A stretch of 64,000 bases of DNA. Source: Pagrus major. Its lineage: Eukaryota > Chordata > Actinopteri > Spariformes > Sparidae. The position numbers and the translations under genes were made by a program. The notes beneath the pieces were generated by a model. That model worked only from the letters and a program-made list of their open reading frames with translations. It made no database searches and had not been told where the DNA came from. Shown here piece after piece: positions 12,301-23,241 of this stretch; positions within the stretch are counted from its first letter, which is position 1; every line of letters begins with the position of its first letter. The DNA lies in NCBI RefSeq assembly GCF_040436345.1, contig NC_133223.1, positions 16,049,613 through 16,113,612 of the forward strand. Direction: 5' to 3'.

Positions 12301-15300
12301 CAGTACAGTACATCCTGTCATGCAGTGTACTCCTGCTGTACTTCTATTGTTGAGTGTGTTGGATCCGTGGTAATCCTGAACTGTAATGCTCCAGAACTAT
12401 TATATTTCTTCTTCTTCTTCTTTTTCCTTTACATTCCTTCGCCCGTCAGTGACCAGTGTGAAGGACCAGCGCTATCAAAGCTCAGGCACTTTTGGAAGAA
12501 ATATAACTTAATTGCATCCATCTGATTTACAAACCAAGCATGCAGAAGCCACATAATACAATAATTACGAGATTGTTCCACTGTGCAAAAACTCCCAATC
12601 CAGACGGAAACTAGCAAAAAGTCAATCGTTTTTTCACTCTGTGCTCCTTATTTAGAGAAAAGTTGTTGCTCCGTCTGATTTTTCACTCTTGCTTCGGCCT
12701 GTCTCTAATCGTGAATCATACCTGACATATATTTACTCGCATGACTCTCTATGCTTGAAAACATTCCATCACTGTATTCATAATCTGTAATTGCATGAGT
12801 GAGGTTGCTCACCTACACATGTCCTCTCATTCTGCCCAAGTTGCAGCCCCGCCGACGGGCAGAGGCAGCGAATCTCCCCCTGAACTTCCTCACAGCCATA
12901 CTGACAGTGAGCAAGAGAGCATGTCCTGGAATCTACATGCAATAACACGAAAAACACACATTTAACATATAAATGCATATAAGTACATACAGTATAAGTG
13001 CAAACTTGGCAACTTTGATTTTCTTTGTGTTTCCACTCAGGGTATGCATAAATGATATGACTCACTGGCGCAAGATCCATCAGGCATTAAGGTGTAGCCA
13101 TTGAGACAGTAACACTTGTAGCTTCCATAGCTGTTCATGCAGCGGTGCTCACAGGGACGAGGCTTCAGGCCGCACTCATTCAGATCTAGAAACAAGAGTC
13201 AACCTCGTTTTTCAAACACCCTCTCTGCTGAAACCCAAGAATGCAAAATTGAACTGAAATGCTTTTATTTAAACACAAGAGATAAAGATATGCTTGGAGT
13301 AAAACATATCTAAAATTAGCTCGTAAATCAAGTTATCAGCTGCGAATGCAATTATCCTGTACCCAGTTCGACCCATGTTTTCCAGACCCTCTTCCCCGAC
13401 CCCAAATACCAACCTTGACTACACGTCTTTCCGGTGTATCCTGGGAAACACTTGCATTTGTTGGGGCCAACACATTCTCCGTGCTTGCAGTCGTGCTCAC
13501 ACTGAGCTGGTAAAACATTTAAGATGGAGAAAATACCACCAGAATTATCCGTGGTTTGAGAGTGGATTATAGTTAAACCACACATTTCTTTCACGCAGAC
13601 AAGGTTTTTCGATCTAGACTAGTCATTTTCTCCACATTCTCTGGGTTAGGAAAATACCTTTCATGAAAAGAATAACAGTGGTCAGGATATTGTGCATTGT
13701 GGCAGTACATTTAGATTCTCTCTCTAAAAATATACATGTTGCTCATTCAAAAAGCTTTATGTGTAAGTTAGAAAAGTCTCCTATCGATATGAATATTTTG
13801 CATATATGTGATAAACCAGTTTCTGAATCCATCTCACCCTCACACTGCCCTTTACTGTTTTTCTTCCAGCCATAGCAGCACTCCAGCCTCCTGCCATAGC
13901 GACACACACCTGCTTGGTTTCCAGTAAGGACTTGTCGGATTTCCCTTGTAGAAAGAGAGAGGAGGAGGAAGGTAAGATGTGTAATTTTGCTGTCTTAGCT
14001 AAATTTATAGCCCACCCTGGTAAACACGTGAAAAATCAGATTGCAAATTTGGCCTTTAAGCTTAATCTTATCACAACATCCACAATGAAACACTAATGAC
14101 AAGTTCTCTAAGCTCTCCATATTGCAGATTCTCAGCCATCCTTTTCTCCTAATTTTGTTCCCAGTGGTACTTAAGAAAAACAAACAACCTAAATAAAGTG
14201 TCTCCTCACAGGCTTGCTCAGTGATAAAAGTGGGGCTCCCTGTGGAGCAGCAGCCAGCTGACAGGATGTAGGCTACAGATGGGGAAAAACACACTAATCA
14301 AACACTTCCTGCGTTGCACATTGATACCTTCTGCACAACCATATGTCCTCCCTTTTTTTTCTACTCTACCTTGATCTTCCCCTGACACCAATTTCTGGCA
14401 GCGGATGAGAATTTACTGTAAAGTTATTCTCAGAGAGTCAGCATTGCATTCAAAATAACCTGCTGCACATATAGATTATATTGCATGTGTGTATTTTTAA
14501 CCTGTAAATTCAATTAAGATGTGATGGTTGACTTTATGAATATTGAAATCCACGTCACAATCTCACATCCAAATCTGACTTTTTAGCTTTCAGCATCATT
14601 ATGTCTACATTTAAGCTCAGTGCCAAACTCTGATATCCCAGATGTTTCGTCGTCGCAGGGGAAGCATCCTATAAGCAGCTTCGGCTCCAGCGGGACTGGA
14701 GGAATCTGAGACTTGATTGAAATCAACCAGAATAGCCCACAGGAGAGGGGCTCCTAAGTGTGACAGGTGCTCTTCACTTATTAACAGTTGCTGTGCCACA
14801 TTTAGCTGACACACTGTCATCGCTCACACAGTCCTGTGCTGGCAGGGGCAACAGTGCGTAACATCTTAAAACAACAGTCTTACCAGTAAAGATTTAAAAC
14901 ACATAATTCCAGGTAAATTAGGGGGGGTTCAAGTTACTTATTAAGCTCCTCTTGAAATGGAAGCATGAAGAGGAACCAGCAGTTAAAATTGCAGTAATAC
15001 CTTTTTTTGGCTACAGGAAGTGGGCCAAATTGTATATAATCCAATTGCTGTAAGTGACACTTTTGGGTTTTTTATTGGTGCAAGTGTATTTCATCATTGC
15101 TATCTACAGCTGCAACCATTTTGATATTTGACTAATTGGTTTTGTAGTTTTTTAAAGAAAAAACATCAAAATTCTTTGATTCCATCTTCTTAAATTTTAA
15201 TATTTTTGGTTTCTTTTCTCCTCTATGACAGCAAACTGACTATTTTTGGGTTGTGGACAAAACAAGACATTTGAAGACGCCATCTCGGGCTTTGGGAAAC

Positions 15301-16002
15301 ACTGTTCATGATTTTCTGACAGTTTATCGACCAAACAACTCATCGATCAATTGAGAAAATAATCAACAGATTAATCGAAATTGAAATTTAATAATTTTTT
15401 GCAGTTCAATATAAAGTTTATAATTCATAGAAATCAATCTGACATGATCCTGGAAGGTCTTTTTAGTTCTTATCTGATCAAATATCCAAGTAAAGTTTAC
15501 ACCTGTTGCAGGTTTAAAGGGGCAGGGGAAATTTAAACTCAGAATTTGAATATTTACAATATGAATGAGATAATAATACAAACACAGTAATATTTATTTT
15601 TTTCCATAACTGAATAAACAAGCTGTTCTCAGAGGAAAATAAGGTCCCCACACTGTTTGAAGCCCGAAAGGTGGCAGGGTCCGCCACATATAAACAAAGT
15701 AAAACAGTATGAAATTGTGTTGTCCTTTAAAGTCAGTTTGTTTATTCAGTTTATTCAGTCATGAAAACAAAGAGAGCTTGTTTTGTTTAGTTTGTTTCGG
15801 CATATAAATCAGTAAAGATCAATGAAGATCTTTCTCTTCTGATCAAAATGTATTCCCCAAATCTACATAGTGGACCTTTAAAGGTAGAAACACTACGACA
15901 TCAAACACTGCATAGTTCATTGACTTACCTATGAGCTTCTGTGCTCCGAGAGGAGACGTGGAGCAGGAGAAAAAGAGCACCGACAAAGGTGAACGGCTGC
16001 AT
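6197..16002 (-). CDS. egfl6: EGFL6, secreted EGF-repeat and MAM-domain protein (whole gene)
   Basis: The coding exons in gene order are 15929-16002, candidate 14016-14053, 13838-13909, 13414-13506, 13066-13185, 12813-12932, 10784-10918, 10576-10698, 9180-9428, 6998-7072, 6818-6913, 6470-6732 and 6197-6304. All boundaries have AG/GT signals and phases agree, giving about 521 residues (human about 553). The order is a signal peptide starting MQPF, a Cys-rich start, EGF-like repeats including three calcium-binding types (DLNEC, DIDEC, DHDEC), a linker with a Glu run and an RGD site, and a C-terminal MAM domain. EGFL6 (MAEG) is an extracellular matrix protein that binds integrins and promotes angiogenesis. 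The order and the RGD position match human EGFL6. Confidence 0.93.
6470..6732 (-). CDS. egfl6: egfl6 exon, central MAM domain
   Basis: Encodes [18 protein letters not shown] and [19 protein letters not shown], the core MAM strands with the third cysteine. It ends in phase 0 at GGATCT|GTAAGT. Confidence 0.93.
6818..6913 (-). CDS. egfl6: egfl6 exon, start of MAM domain
   Basis: Encodes [20 protein letters not shown], matching human DCSFDLGTCDWKQDREDDFD, with the first two MAM cysteines. Confidence 0.93.
6998..7072 (-). CDS. egfl6: egfl6 exon, linker before MAM domain
   Basis: Encodes [19 protein letters not shown]. Phases fit both neighbours, the acceptor is CACAG and the donor is GAAG|GTAATC. 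The sequence is weakly conserved, as expected of a linker. Confidence 0.8.
7127..7405. mobile_element. MITE with TTAAAGGAGAC ends, copy in an egfl6 intron
   Basis: The left end TTAAAGGAGACATATTATG and right end CATTATAGGTCTCCTTTGA form terminal inverted repeats at a TTAA-like target. The inside shares long stretches (GTGATGTCACAAAGTCACAG; GGAGCTTCTGTTGGT) with the copy at 22.8-23.2 kb. No coding capacity. The TTAA target suggests piggyBac-like mobilisation (inference). Confidence 0.75.
8500..8799. mobile_element. AGGGCTGCAAC-type interspersed repeat in an egfl6 intron
   Basis: The segment ends GTTGCAGCCCTAA and holds the internal word CATCTCGGGCTTTGGGAAA shared with the copy at 15.1-15.4 kb. 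Both ends are rich in AATTAATCAA words. It is a widespread teleost non-autonomous element and noncoding. Confidence 0.7.
9180..9428 (-). CDS. egfl6: egfl6 exon, acidic linker with RGD
   Basis: Encodes the linker between EGF repeats and the MAM domain. It has a run of ten Glu (GAG/GAA repeats near 9213-9245) followed by NPRGDVF, where human has LRGDVF. The RGD is the known integrin-binding site of EGFL6. The donor TTCA|GTAAGC leaves a single base. Confidence 0.9.
9646..9870. mobile_element. Short MITE with GGGGTGGGCGATCT ends
   Basis: The left end CAGGGGTGGGCGATCTGGC and right end CAGATCGCCCACCCCTA are inverted repeats about 225 bp apart, with no coding sequence between. It lies in the egfl6 intron upstream of the RGD exon. 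Confidence 0.7.
10576..10698 (-). CDS. egfl6: egfl6 exon, calcium-binding EGF repeat (DHDEC)
   Basis: Encodes [18 protein letters not shown] and [15 protein letters not shown], matching human DINECALNTHPCSPHANC and LNTRGSFKCKC. Confidence 0.95.
10784..10918 (-). CDS. egfl6: egfl6 exon, calcium-binding EGF repeat (DIDEC)
   Basis: Encodes [18 protein letters not shown], then [19 protein letters not shown]. The acceptor is CTTTCCCTTCAG, and the donor GTGTAG|GTAAGG keeps the +1 phase shared by neighbouring EGF exons. Confidence 0.95.
10919..12812 (-). other. egfl6: egfl6 intron
   Basis: Large intron between two EGF exons. It holds a short CTT repeat at 12405-12425 and no other recognised element. 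Confidence 0.7.
12813..12932 (-). CDS. egfl6: egfl6 exon, EGF-like repeat without calcium consensus
   Basis: Encodes [16 protein letters not shown] and [13 protein letters not shown], matching human SRTCARLNCQYGCED and CVCPSSGLRLG. Confidence 0.93.
   Translation of the reverse strand: MPGHALLLTVSMAVRKFRGRFAASARRRGCNLGRMRGHV
13066..13185 (-). CDS. egfl6: egfl6 exon, calcium-binding EGF repeat (DLNEC)
   Basis: Begins with the calcium-binding consensus DLNEC and carries the aromatic/Gly pattern SYGSYKCYC. Human has DVNECGVKPRPCQHRC at this place. Confidence 0.93.
13414..13506 (-). CDS. egfl6: egfl6 exon, first EGF-like repeat
   Basis: Encodes six cysteines in EGF spacing, with [20 protein letters not shown] almost identical to human. 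Donor AGTCAAG|GTTGGT. Confidence 0.93.
13838..13909 (-). CDS. egfl6: egfl6 exon, Cys-rich N-terminal segment
   Basis: Encodes [16 protein letters not shown] and NSKGQCE, closely matching human EGFL6 (VCHYG, ACCYGWKRNSKGVCE). Acceptor and donor GAGG|GTGAGA are both present and the phase fits the next exon. Confidence 0.9.
14016..14053 (-). CDS. egfl6: Candidate egfl6 coding exon 2 (38 bp)
   Basis: Exon 1 ends in phase 2 and the next clear exon (13909) needs one base before it, so an exon of length 3n+2 must lie between. This 38-bp stretch satisfies both phases, is open, and ends in CAGG|GTGGGC. It yields a short linker ending VYQG before VCRYG, similar in place to human HQPGVCHYG. Its acceptor has a poor pyrimidine tract, so this is a candidate only. 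Confidence 0.4.
14054..15104 (-). other. egfl6: egfl6 intron 1 region, no recognised element
   Basis: AT-rich intron sequence. Short open frames on the minus strand do not fit the splice phases. Confidence 0.5.
15105..15410. mobile_element. AGGGCTGCAAC-type interspersed repeat in egfl6 intron 1
   Basis: Begins CAGCTGCAACCATTTTGAT and ends near TTTTTTGCAGTTC. It shares GACGCCATCTCGGGCTTTGG and the TCGACCAAACAACT segment with the 8.5-8.8 kb copy. Confidence 0.65.
15513..15882. mobile_element. MITE with TTTAAAGG...CTACATAGTG ends, full copy
   Basis: The right end reads CTACATAGTGGACCTTTAAA and the left end is TTTAAAGGGGCAG. The inside carries a segment (GGTGGCAGGGTCCGCCACAT, then AAACAAAGTAAAACAG) also found at 32.5, 34.1 and 39.7 kb. 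Noncoding. Confidence 0.7.
15929..16002 (-). CDS. egfl6: egfl6 coding exon 1 (signal peptide)
   Basis: Starts ATG at 16002 with MQPFTFVG, then a hydrophobic core GALFLLLHV. The donor is CATAG|GTAAGT. The exon leaves two bases of a split codon. The first residues MQP match human EGFL6. Confidence 0.9.
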
Positions 16003-16090
16003 GTCTGTGACCGCGAGCAGCCGGAGAGCTTTGTTTCCCACGGGGGGCTGACTTTGGTTTGCTGAGAGCTTCGACTATTCCTCCTGGGGG

Positions 16091-16096
16091 CTTATA
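16091..16096 (-). promoter_or_regulatory. egfl6: TATA box of egfl6
   Basis: The minus strand reads GCGTATAAGCCCC about 90 nt upstream of the ATG, so transcription should start roughly 30 nt below it. A CT-rich simple tract lies further upstream at 16200-16240. Confidence 0.55.
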
Positions 16097-16597
16097 CGCT
16101 CATTAAAGTGCTTAGACAGGAACGGGTCTTAGTTTCACAAAGCACACCGGATTTCATGTAATTTCAGAGCACAAAGTCAGAGTCTCCTTCAGGGAAAAAA
16201 AATCTCTCTCGCTCTCTCTCTCTGTCTCTCTCACACACTCTTTTCACTTATACTCTACGTCCCATAATCTTGCTTCCTCTTCTTCTTCTCTGAAATTCCA
16301 GACACTTAAGTGACACACGGTGCATGGTGAGGGATAGGTTGCGACTTTTGGAGGTAGGAGTGGGTTTGTACAGGGGGTGGAGATTATGTTTAGGGGTGCT
16401 CCTCTCTTCACTGAAACCCTATACAAGACCACATGGAAGTCTTCCTGTGGATCACTAGCTGGAAAAAGGAAAACTCATACTGTTGATGTCAAATGCAGTG
16501 TAGCCTATTGATCTTATTTTGAGTCTTTTCTGAGATAACATGAGCTTTACGTGCACATTTGTTGCTTGATGGTGAGCCCATGTTGTATTTTCTTGGG

Positions 16598-16610
16598 GGG
16601 GGGGGGGCGG
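16598..16610. repeat. Poly-G tract
   Basis: An uninterrupted run of G of about a dozen bases upstream of egfl6. It is G-quadruplex-prone and prone to sequencing length error. Confidence 0.6.
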
Positions 16611-16958
16611 GGATAATTAGGTATATCAGCTAATTGTGGAACTCAGACATGCTAAGGCCTGTCATTAGCAGCTCCGGTCGGCTTTGATGTCTTTCTCACA
16701 GGTAGCACATAAAGCTTTGCTCTCTCACACATGCTAACTCCAAGTTCAGCCGTAAAAACTTTTAATGAGTTTTCACGCTTTCAAAGTCAGCTCCAACATC
16801 TGGTCCCGGTCCTCTGTACCCTTATACAGGGACAGGTGATGTTGTGGGAGCTCTCATGTTTGTGCAGTATGACAGAGGTCATTTTTGCACTTTCATTTAA
16901 TATCATTTACACATTTACAGACTGCATGTCTGCCCACTGACGCATTGTTCAAGGAGGC

Positions 16959-17330
16959 TTAAAGGAAAAGTTCACCCACATATGTAAATTCATTACTGAC
17001 GCTTATGCAGTCAGAAAGTCTGGTGAAGTTTCTGGAGCTTCACAGCAAAACAGTGTTGCAACAGTCTCCTAAACAAATGAAGTAGCTGCAAAAAAAACAT
17101 AAAATGGCTCCATAGAGCTCGTCCGGCTCCATCCAAGTCTCTGGAAGTACCAAGAATCTCATGGCTTCCAAATACATGGATTACGCTGAACATGCTGTGT
17201 GGAGCCATTTTATGTTTTTTTCAGTTGTTGTTTTTTTTTTTTTTTTACATTTTAATACATGCCCCCATCTACTTTAGTTGTTTAGGAGAATGCTGCAACA
17301 CTGTTTTGCTGTGAAGCTCCAAAATGTTTT
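16959..17330. repeat. MITE-like element forming a long imperfect hairpin
   Basis: Begins TTAAAGGAAAAGTTCACCCA. Arms at about 17030-17114 and 17198-17326 are inverted copies. For example GGAGCTTCACAGCAAAACAG on the left matches reversed CTGTTTTGCTGTGAAGCTCC on the right, and AACATAAAATGGCTCCA matches TGGAGCCATTTTATGTT. Confidence 0.75.
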
Positions 17331-20104
17331 ATGGACTTCAAAATGATTTGCAAACTGCAATGGAAACGGCTTTCAGATGAGAAGGAAGTCTGCAGTTAAA
17401 CACTGTAGTTGAGGTCACCATACAAGTCTGTGATTATTTAGCCAGACATTCATTACTCATGTCAGGAAGCACAAACTTTACAAAAGCTCGCTAAATGTTG
17501 GTTATATTTCATTTTGTTTATACAGCGTGAGGTCAAAGCAGATAAAGTCCGGACATTCCCATTGTTGCACCCATTTATTGAAAAGATAATACACATTTGA
17601 GTTTGCTGTGCCACATCAAATCAGTAAGGCATGGACCTGATTCTGAGCTCTCAAACACTCCTCAGCAGAGGTGGGGAGATACACAACAGCAATTAAGATG
17701 GTCCTGAACTCATATCGGTGAATCTGCATGCAGCAATTCCTCAGTGCTTATCCAGGAGGATGCTAAGGAGGTAGAAGGTTTGGTTGCTGGGAAGAAAGCA
17801 GTGGTTGTAGCACTGCTGCATAGTAGTGGTAGTAGTGGACAGTGCCAATTAGCAAGATATTATGAAGTCTGTTAGGAGCTTAACTGATAGTTTAGTTGTC
17901 ATGACCACAATCCAAGTAGTTTTACTGGTTCCAAGCGGTTTGTCCACAAGGACCACCTAGTTGTTATGTTGTAGTTAAATACAGTATAATTGAAAGGTGT
18001 TTGGGACAAATTGAAAGGTGTTTGGGACAAATTGAAAGGTGTTTTGAACATGTGACATCGGAAACCAAAACAATGTTTTCTTTAACTGTAAGTGTGGTGG
18101 ATAAGCCTGGTCGGATAATTGTCTACTTTAAGAGGTGAATATGAAAAACACTTCAGTGCGTTGAGAGGATCATTTTTAGAACCAGCTGACTTTTACAGGC
18201 CTTCTCCACTGCAGACATCTTAACTTGTCATAGCAGGAGAAACACAGGTGTTACTTATAACATTAATTTAGGCTCTGTTGTATTTAATGAGTCATGACAG
18301 TGGGCCAGCATGCACAAAAGCAGGACCCTGAAACTGAAGCAGCTGAATATAATTGAGCCATTATATGTTTATTATTTCACTGCGGTGCTTTTCCTACAGT
18401 GACTGCCCCCCAAGAAATCTATTTTAGAAGGATCACCATGTATTTTTAAAGAAATGTAATCAAGAATTATTTCAACCAAAAAAAACAAAAAAAAAACGTC
18501 ACCAGGTAACAGAACGTTCAGTGTATTTTTCTTCTGGACAGAAGCAATGTTCTTTAATACTCTGACTCTGATTATTCTTCCATGACAGATAGCGGTTTAT
18601 TTTGGTTCACAGTGAAATTTATGAAACGTGACAGAATGATAATCTAGGGAATGAAATAAGAACTGCTTTCTCACAAAACAATGCCCCGTTGTGTTGTTTT
18701 CTGTACAGTGTCAGGCTCCAATCTGTGATACTGCTTTAAACAATAAAGTAATTGTTCACATACACCACTGTACATGACATTATGTACAGCAACTACGTTC
18801 TTGCATCATATAGTACTTTTTTATAGTACTACATTTGATGCTATCTTAGGAAGAGTTCTTGTGCTATATAATAACACACACAAATATATGCACGCATTTT
18901 CCTGTGTGTCCCATTTCTAGTCTGCAACCTGAGTCTATATGACTGACATCTCAAGCATGTGGGCCATGCGTACTATCAGAGTTGTTTCCTTGGTGCTGCC
19001 ATGTCAGGCTGTGTGGGCTCTGTGCTGGGGTCGGTGTCGGGTGAACCTGCTGGAGCCATTATTCTCACTGCAACAGCACCATCTTCTGTCTATAAGGAAG
19101 CCCTGGCATTTGAGACCAAGGCTGTAACTTTCATCTAATGGGATTTCTATGTACCTTAGTGACAGTCATATGTGTATATATTTTAAATTAATGAAAAAAC
19201 ATAAGGATTGTTTAATTTGTGGTAGTTATAAAGCATACCATACTGATTGATTTGTACAGTTGTTATACAGTATAAAAATGAGTTTTTACAAAAGTCTGGC
19301 CAAACAAATTTAGCTTTGTAGCACTAGTATTAAACTATAGAACATCTTGCAATGGGATCACACTAGACGCGGCACCCGTCAACATGTTCACGGTCTGACC
19401 CATGACTATTTTGTTTTGCAGTTTTCAGCGGTGATTCACAATGAAAATGTTGGAAGTGGAATTCAGCAGAATGTTTCCTTACTTGTAAAGTCCTAGACAA
19501 ATAATCAATTAAGATAATAGTTTTTGACCAAGAATAAACAAACATAATACATTAAAACAACCTAAAATTATCTCAAGCAGGTTGAAATGAATATTTAGTA
19601 CTTAGTTCATCAACAGTAAATCTGATTTTTGACATATTGTCACACTGCATCACTAACTTTGATCTTAACACCAACTGTATGACACATTACTGTCCCACAA
19701 AATCACAAGAGGGTGGAGATGATGTTAATGATTGAAGTTTTCTAAGCAGCCATTTTACTTAAAGTTTACTCAGATTACTCAGTACTCATCAGGTGGACCA
19801 CGTCCATCTTCAAACTCACCATTTATTTTGATCTCAACGACACGCATGTGAAGTTTAACGACTGCAACAGACCTACTGAGGGCCAGGGGCGTAAAATGTG
19901 AGGGGACAAACGCCCAGAACATGCCCATCTACAACTTGGCCTTCATTTTCATCTCATTTACACAACTGTAAAGTTTCTTGACTGTGTCTTGCACAGTTGT
20001 GATGCTAGTTAACTTATAACAATACAAGGAAATTTACTGTATTATGTTACTGTAGTATTAATTTAGTGTCTGATTTGCACCTAGTGTAAATAAAACATGT
20101 CTTA
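17331..20104. other. Intergenic, no gene recognised
   Basis: Holds a 21-bp tandem repeat (unit ATTGAAAGGTGTTTGGGACAA, nearly three copies, about 17990-18048). A good-looking plus-strand acceptor at about 18919 leads into no supportable reading frame. Confidence 0.4.
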
Positions 20105-20780
20105 AAGTGATTGTTCAGGTCTTTTGATGTGGGGTTGTATGGGGTGCTTATCCCTAGTCAGTGTATTACCTGCAGTAGATGACTGTCTGCTCTCCCCCTA
20201 TGTGGAGAAGCAGCACATAGCACCGACAGCAAGACGTATTTTAGCCACCTAAAAAAAAGGCCCACCTATAAAGAATATATATATCCTTTTAGGTGTACAC
20301 TATATTTTGAACATTTTTGGCACTTTACACTGCCATCAGACAGCCTAGTAATACAGTGTGGGGCAGGCACAGCTGCACTTGAGCATAGGAATATGGACTT
20401 TTGGACTGTACGGTTGAGGGAATGTAGTGCCAAAGGAAAAGACTATCTGAAAATATAGTGTACACTTAAGCGGATATATATTTGTTTTAGGTGTGCCTTC
20501 TTTTAGTTGACTACAATACGTCTTGCTGTCGGTGCCGTTTATCAGTACAATGCTCTGCTTCCCTGTGCTACATGCTGACTCTTTACTTTTCTTCGATTCT
20601 CTTTTCTTCCAGGAGAGGGCAACATAGGTTAGCACTTGCCAACACATGTAAAGAGCCTGGAGATAGACAAAAGGCCATATGCTGCTGCTAAATACTTAGC
20701 TGCTTTGTCACCTGGAATGCAGATGTATTTAAACACTGCAGGTTTGGCTTGTGGTTTAATGGCTACAAAGACCTGAACAG
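20105..20780. mobile_element. Fold-back MITE-like element
   Basis: The outer ends TTGTTCAGGTCTTT and AAAGACCTGAACAG are inverted. Inner arms at about 20200-20312 and 20450-20575 pair over roughly 100 nt, including ATAGCACCGACAGCAAGACG versus reversed CGTCTTGCTGTCGGTGCCG. Noncoding. Confidence 0.7.
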
Positions 20781-22795
20781 AAACCTGAAAACCAGAAAAC
20801 TGTTTGTGAGTGGAATTTTAGCAGTGGCGGTGCTCCGTCTTTTTTTCTCTCACCAGAGGTCCCTGTCTGTCAGACTATCACAGACTTCTTTGTGTTCTGA
20901 GTGAGAGTACAGTTTCAGACACATTATAAAGAGAGGTGGTTATTGATGCATGAATGTTTTACTTTGCTGTTTCCTGTAGCTATTAACATGCAGTTCTGAA
21001 CGGTAAAGGGTTTGATTCATCATGTTTTATTTACAGTATGTTTTAAATTTAGAATCAACTCACATTATTTCATGTATTGACTTTTGTTTCTTTCTCCCTT
21101 ATGTTTTAAAACTGGCTGCAAGTAGTGCAGCACTTTGTTGAGGCAGCTTCAGGAAGTGTGCCTCCCCACTTCCTGGCATGCACTCAGGCCAATACTCTCC
21201 TCTCATTTAAATCGACTCAAGGCTTGCAGACACAAGTCGATAAAGTTATAATTTGATAATGCAGCTGATACCGGGATTAGCAGACTCCAGTAGCCCCATT
21301 TTATCCCCACCCCTTCCACCCAGCTGCAAGATGCATGCGCCTCTTTGAAGAAGTCAGTGGCCCCTACGCGGTCACATATATTCATTCACTTAGAGGCCCT
21401 TACCGTGGCCCCTGGCACACTGAGCAAGGCTTTTACTATAAAAGGAGAGACATGGCTGTTGAGAAGTTATTTTGAAAGTGATGTGTGTACACAACCACAT
21501 CCTGCCCTGAGTGGGAGACGAAATGAGCAATGAATGCTCTGCAGAGAACACTGACTGCAGTGAAAATGGGCCACTGCTCATCAGACACATTCGAACACTG
21601 CTATCTCATCTGACAGATGTTTATCTAACAGTCACATTTGAAAAGGCTATTATTGGTGCCCTCTAGCCATCTTGCTTCAAAGCTTCAATCTCCAAAATAA
21701 CACATTTTCTGTTCCATTACAGTTACTTGATCAATTGTGAAATACTTTTCGGGAAAGATCTGTGCAATAGAGCCGGGTGAGCTGTGACTTCCTCCTGCAA
21801 TTATAGATGTGACCTTGAGAAAGCTTTTTTACTACAACTCTAACTGGAGTGTCTGTCATGCACACTCAAGGACAGAAAATCTACTTTTATACAGGGCAAC
21901 ATTCTGATATTTATATTTCTCACATTAGGTGTCCAAAGAAGCCTCACCTCTGCTACTTCAAGGTTCATTTTTGTGCTTTTGTCCTTTCCTTGACCCAAAA
22001 GAAAGCTCCTGTAATTTGGATTTAAGAGTCCAGGTGCTCCTCCTGGAACATCTGCTGCCCACACATTACACAATGACAGGCTGCTGCTAAGTGAGGTTGA
22101 ACCCAATGCAACCAGAGAGTCATACCTTGGGGGATTCAGGCAGAGATCACACAGACACTTTCACCCCTTAATGTGACGGGTGTGACAGGCTTAAACGCAG
22201 GCTTCGGCCTCAGCTGGATGCCTCCTCGCTCTCCTCACATTAATAATATAGCAGCAGCAGCAGACACAGTCGTGCCATGCTGTGAGGGTGGCTTGATGGG
22301 GAAGCACCAGACATCTCAAGAGGGTTGATGTGTGGCTCGCCGTTATTTATTAATGGGCTTGCCTGGTCAGAGGCATTACAGTGGCCTATTAAATCTGTCA
22401 CAGTCGCAGCAAAGCTCCCATGCTGCCCACTCTGCTGCTGCTGCAAAGCTGATGATATTGCTTCACTGAACTATATCCGTTGTACCACAGTCTTCCTGTA
22501 TTACAGGGGGAGACCAGCCTTTGTCTGATGCAATAATGCTGACTTTTCAATATTCAGATTGATGATTCATTCTCCTCAGTGGATCCTGACCAGACCTTAG
22601 ACACCATCACAAATACTGTATACATAACATGTCTGCAGATGTTTCAGTATGTTTGTTGACTTCCATTTCTTCAATTCTGTGGCTAGTTAATGGGGAACTT
22701 CCCCAGTGCACCTGCCACATGACTAAATTGAAATCCATGTCCCTTTTAAACAGCCTGTTTTGTTAACCTCCTTTACAGATGAGCTTTAAAGGAGA
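20781..22795. other. Intergenic, nothing recognised
   Basis: Unique-looking sequence. Short open frames lack splice context or recognisable products. Confidence 0.35.
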
Positions 22796-23241
22796 CATAT
22801 TATGCTCATTTTCAGGTTCATAATTTTATTTTGGGTTACTACTAGAATAAGTTTACATGCTTTAGTGCTCAAAAAACCACATCAGTTTTCTCATACTGTC
22901 CAGTTCTGCAGCACTGTATCTCTGAAATACTTTGTTTTAGCTCCTCTCTCTTTAAGCCCCCCTCCTGAATACCCAGTCTGATCTGATTGGTCAGCTCACG
23001 CACGTATGAACCAACATCGCTAACAACAACAGAGCAGCTGTGCTAAATCAATTCTTGTGTGCTAAACTAGTTGCCTGCCACAATTTATGCAAACATGTGA
23101 CATGGTGACATAGTGTGATGTCACAAAGTCACAGAATTAAAGGCGTTTCAGGAGCAGTGTTTTCTGTTGGAGATAGGAGCTTCTGTTGGTACAGACTTTG
23201 ACCTGAAGGAAAGGGAAAAAAGCATAAAAGGTCTCCTTTAA
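22796..23241. mobile_element. MITE with TTAAAGGAGAC ends, longest copy
   Basis: The left end TTAAAGGAGACATATTATGC and right end GCATAAAAGGTCTCCTTTAA are inverted repeats with TTAA at both extremes. At 446 bp it is the fullest of three copies in the window. Confidence 0.8.

Noticed and set aside
14220-14283. Alternative second exon of egfl6 ending AAGCCT|GTGAGG
   Set aside because: Its acceptor gives the wrong phase for joining exon 1.
18920-19135. Plus-strand exon after a good acceptor (CCCATTTCTAG), with a Gly-rich frame ending near 19136
   Set aside because: All three frames entering from the acceptor meet a stop within a few codons, and no donor or upstream exons fit.
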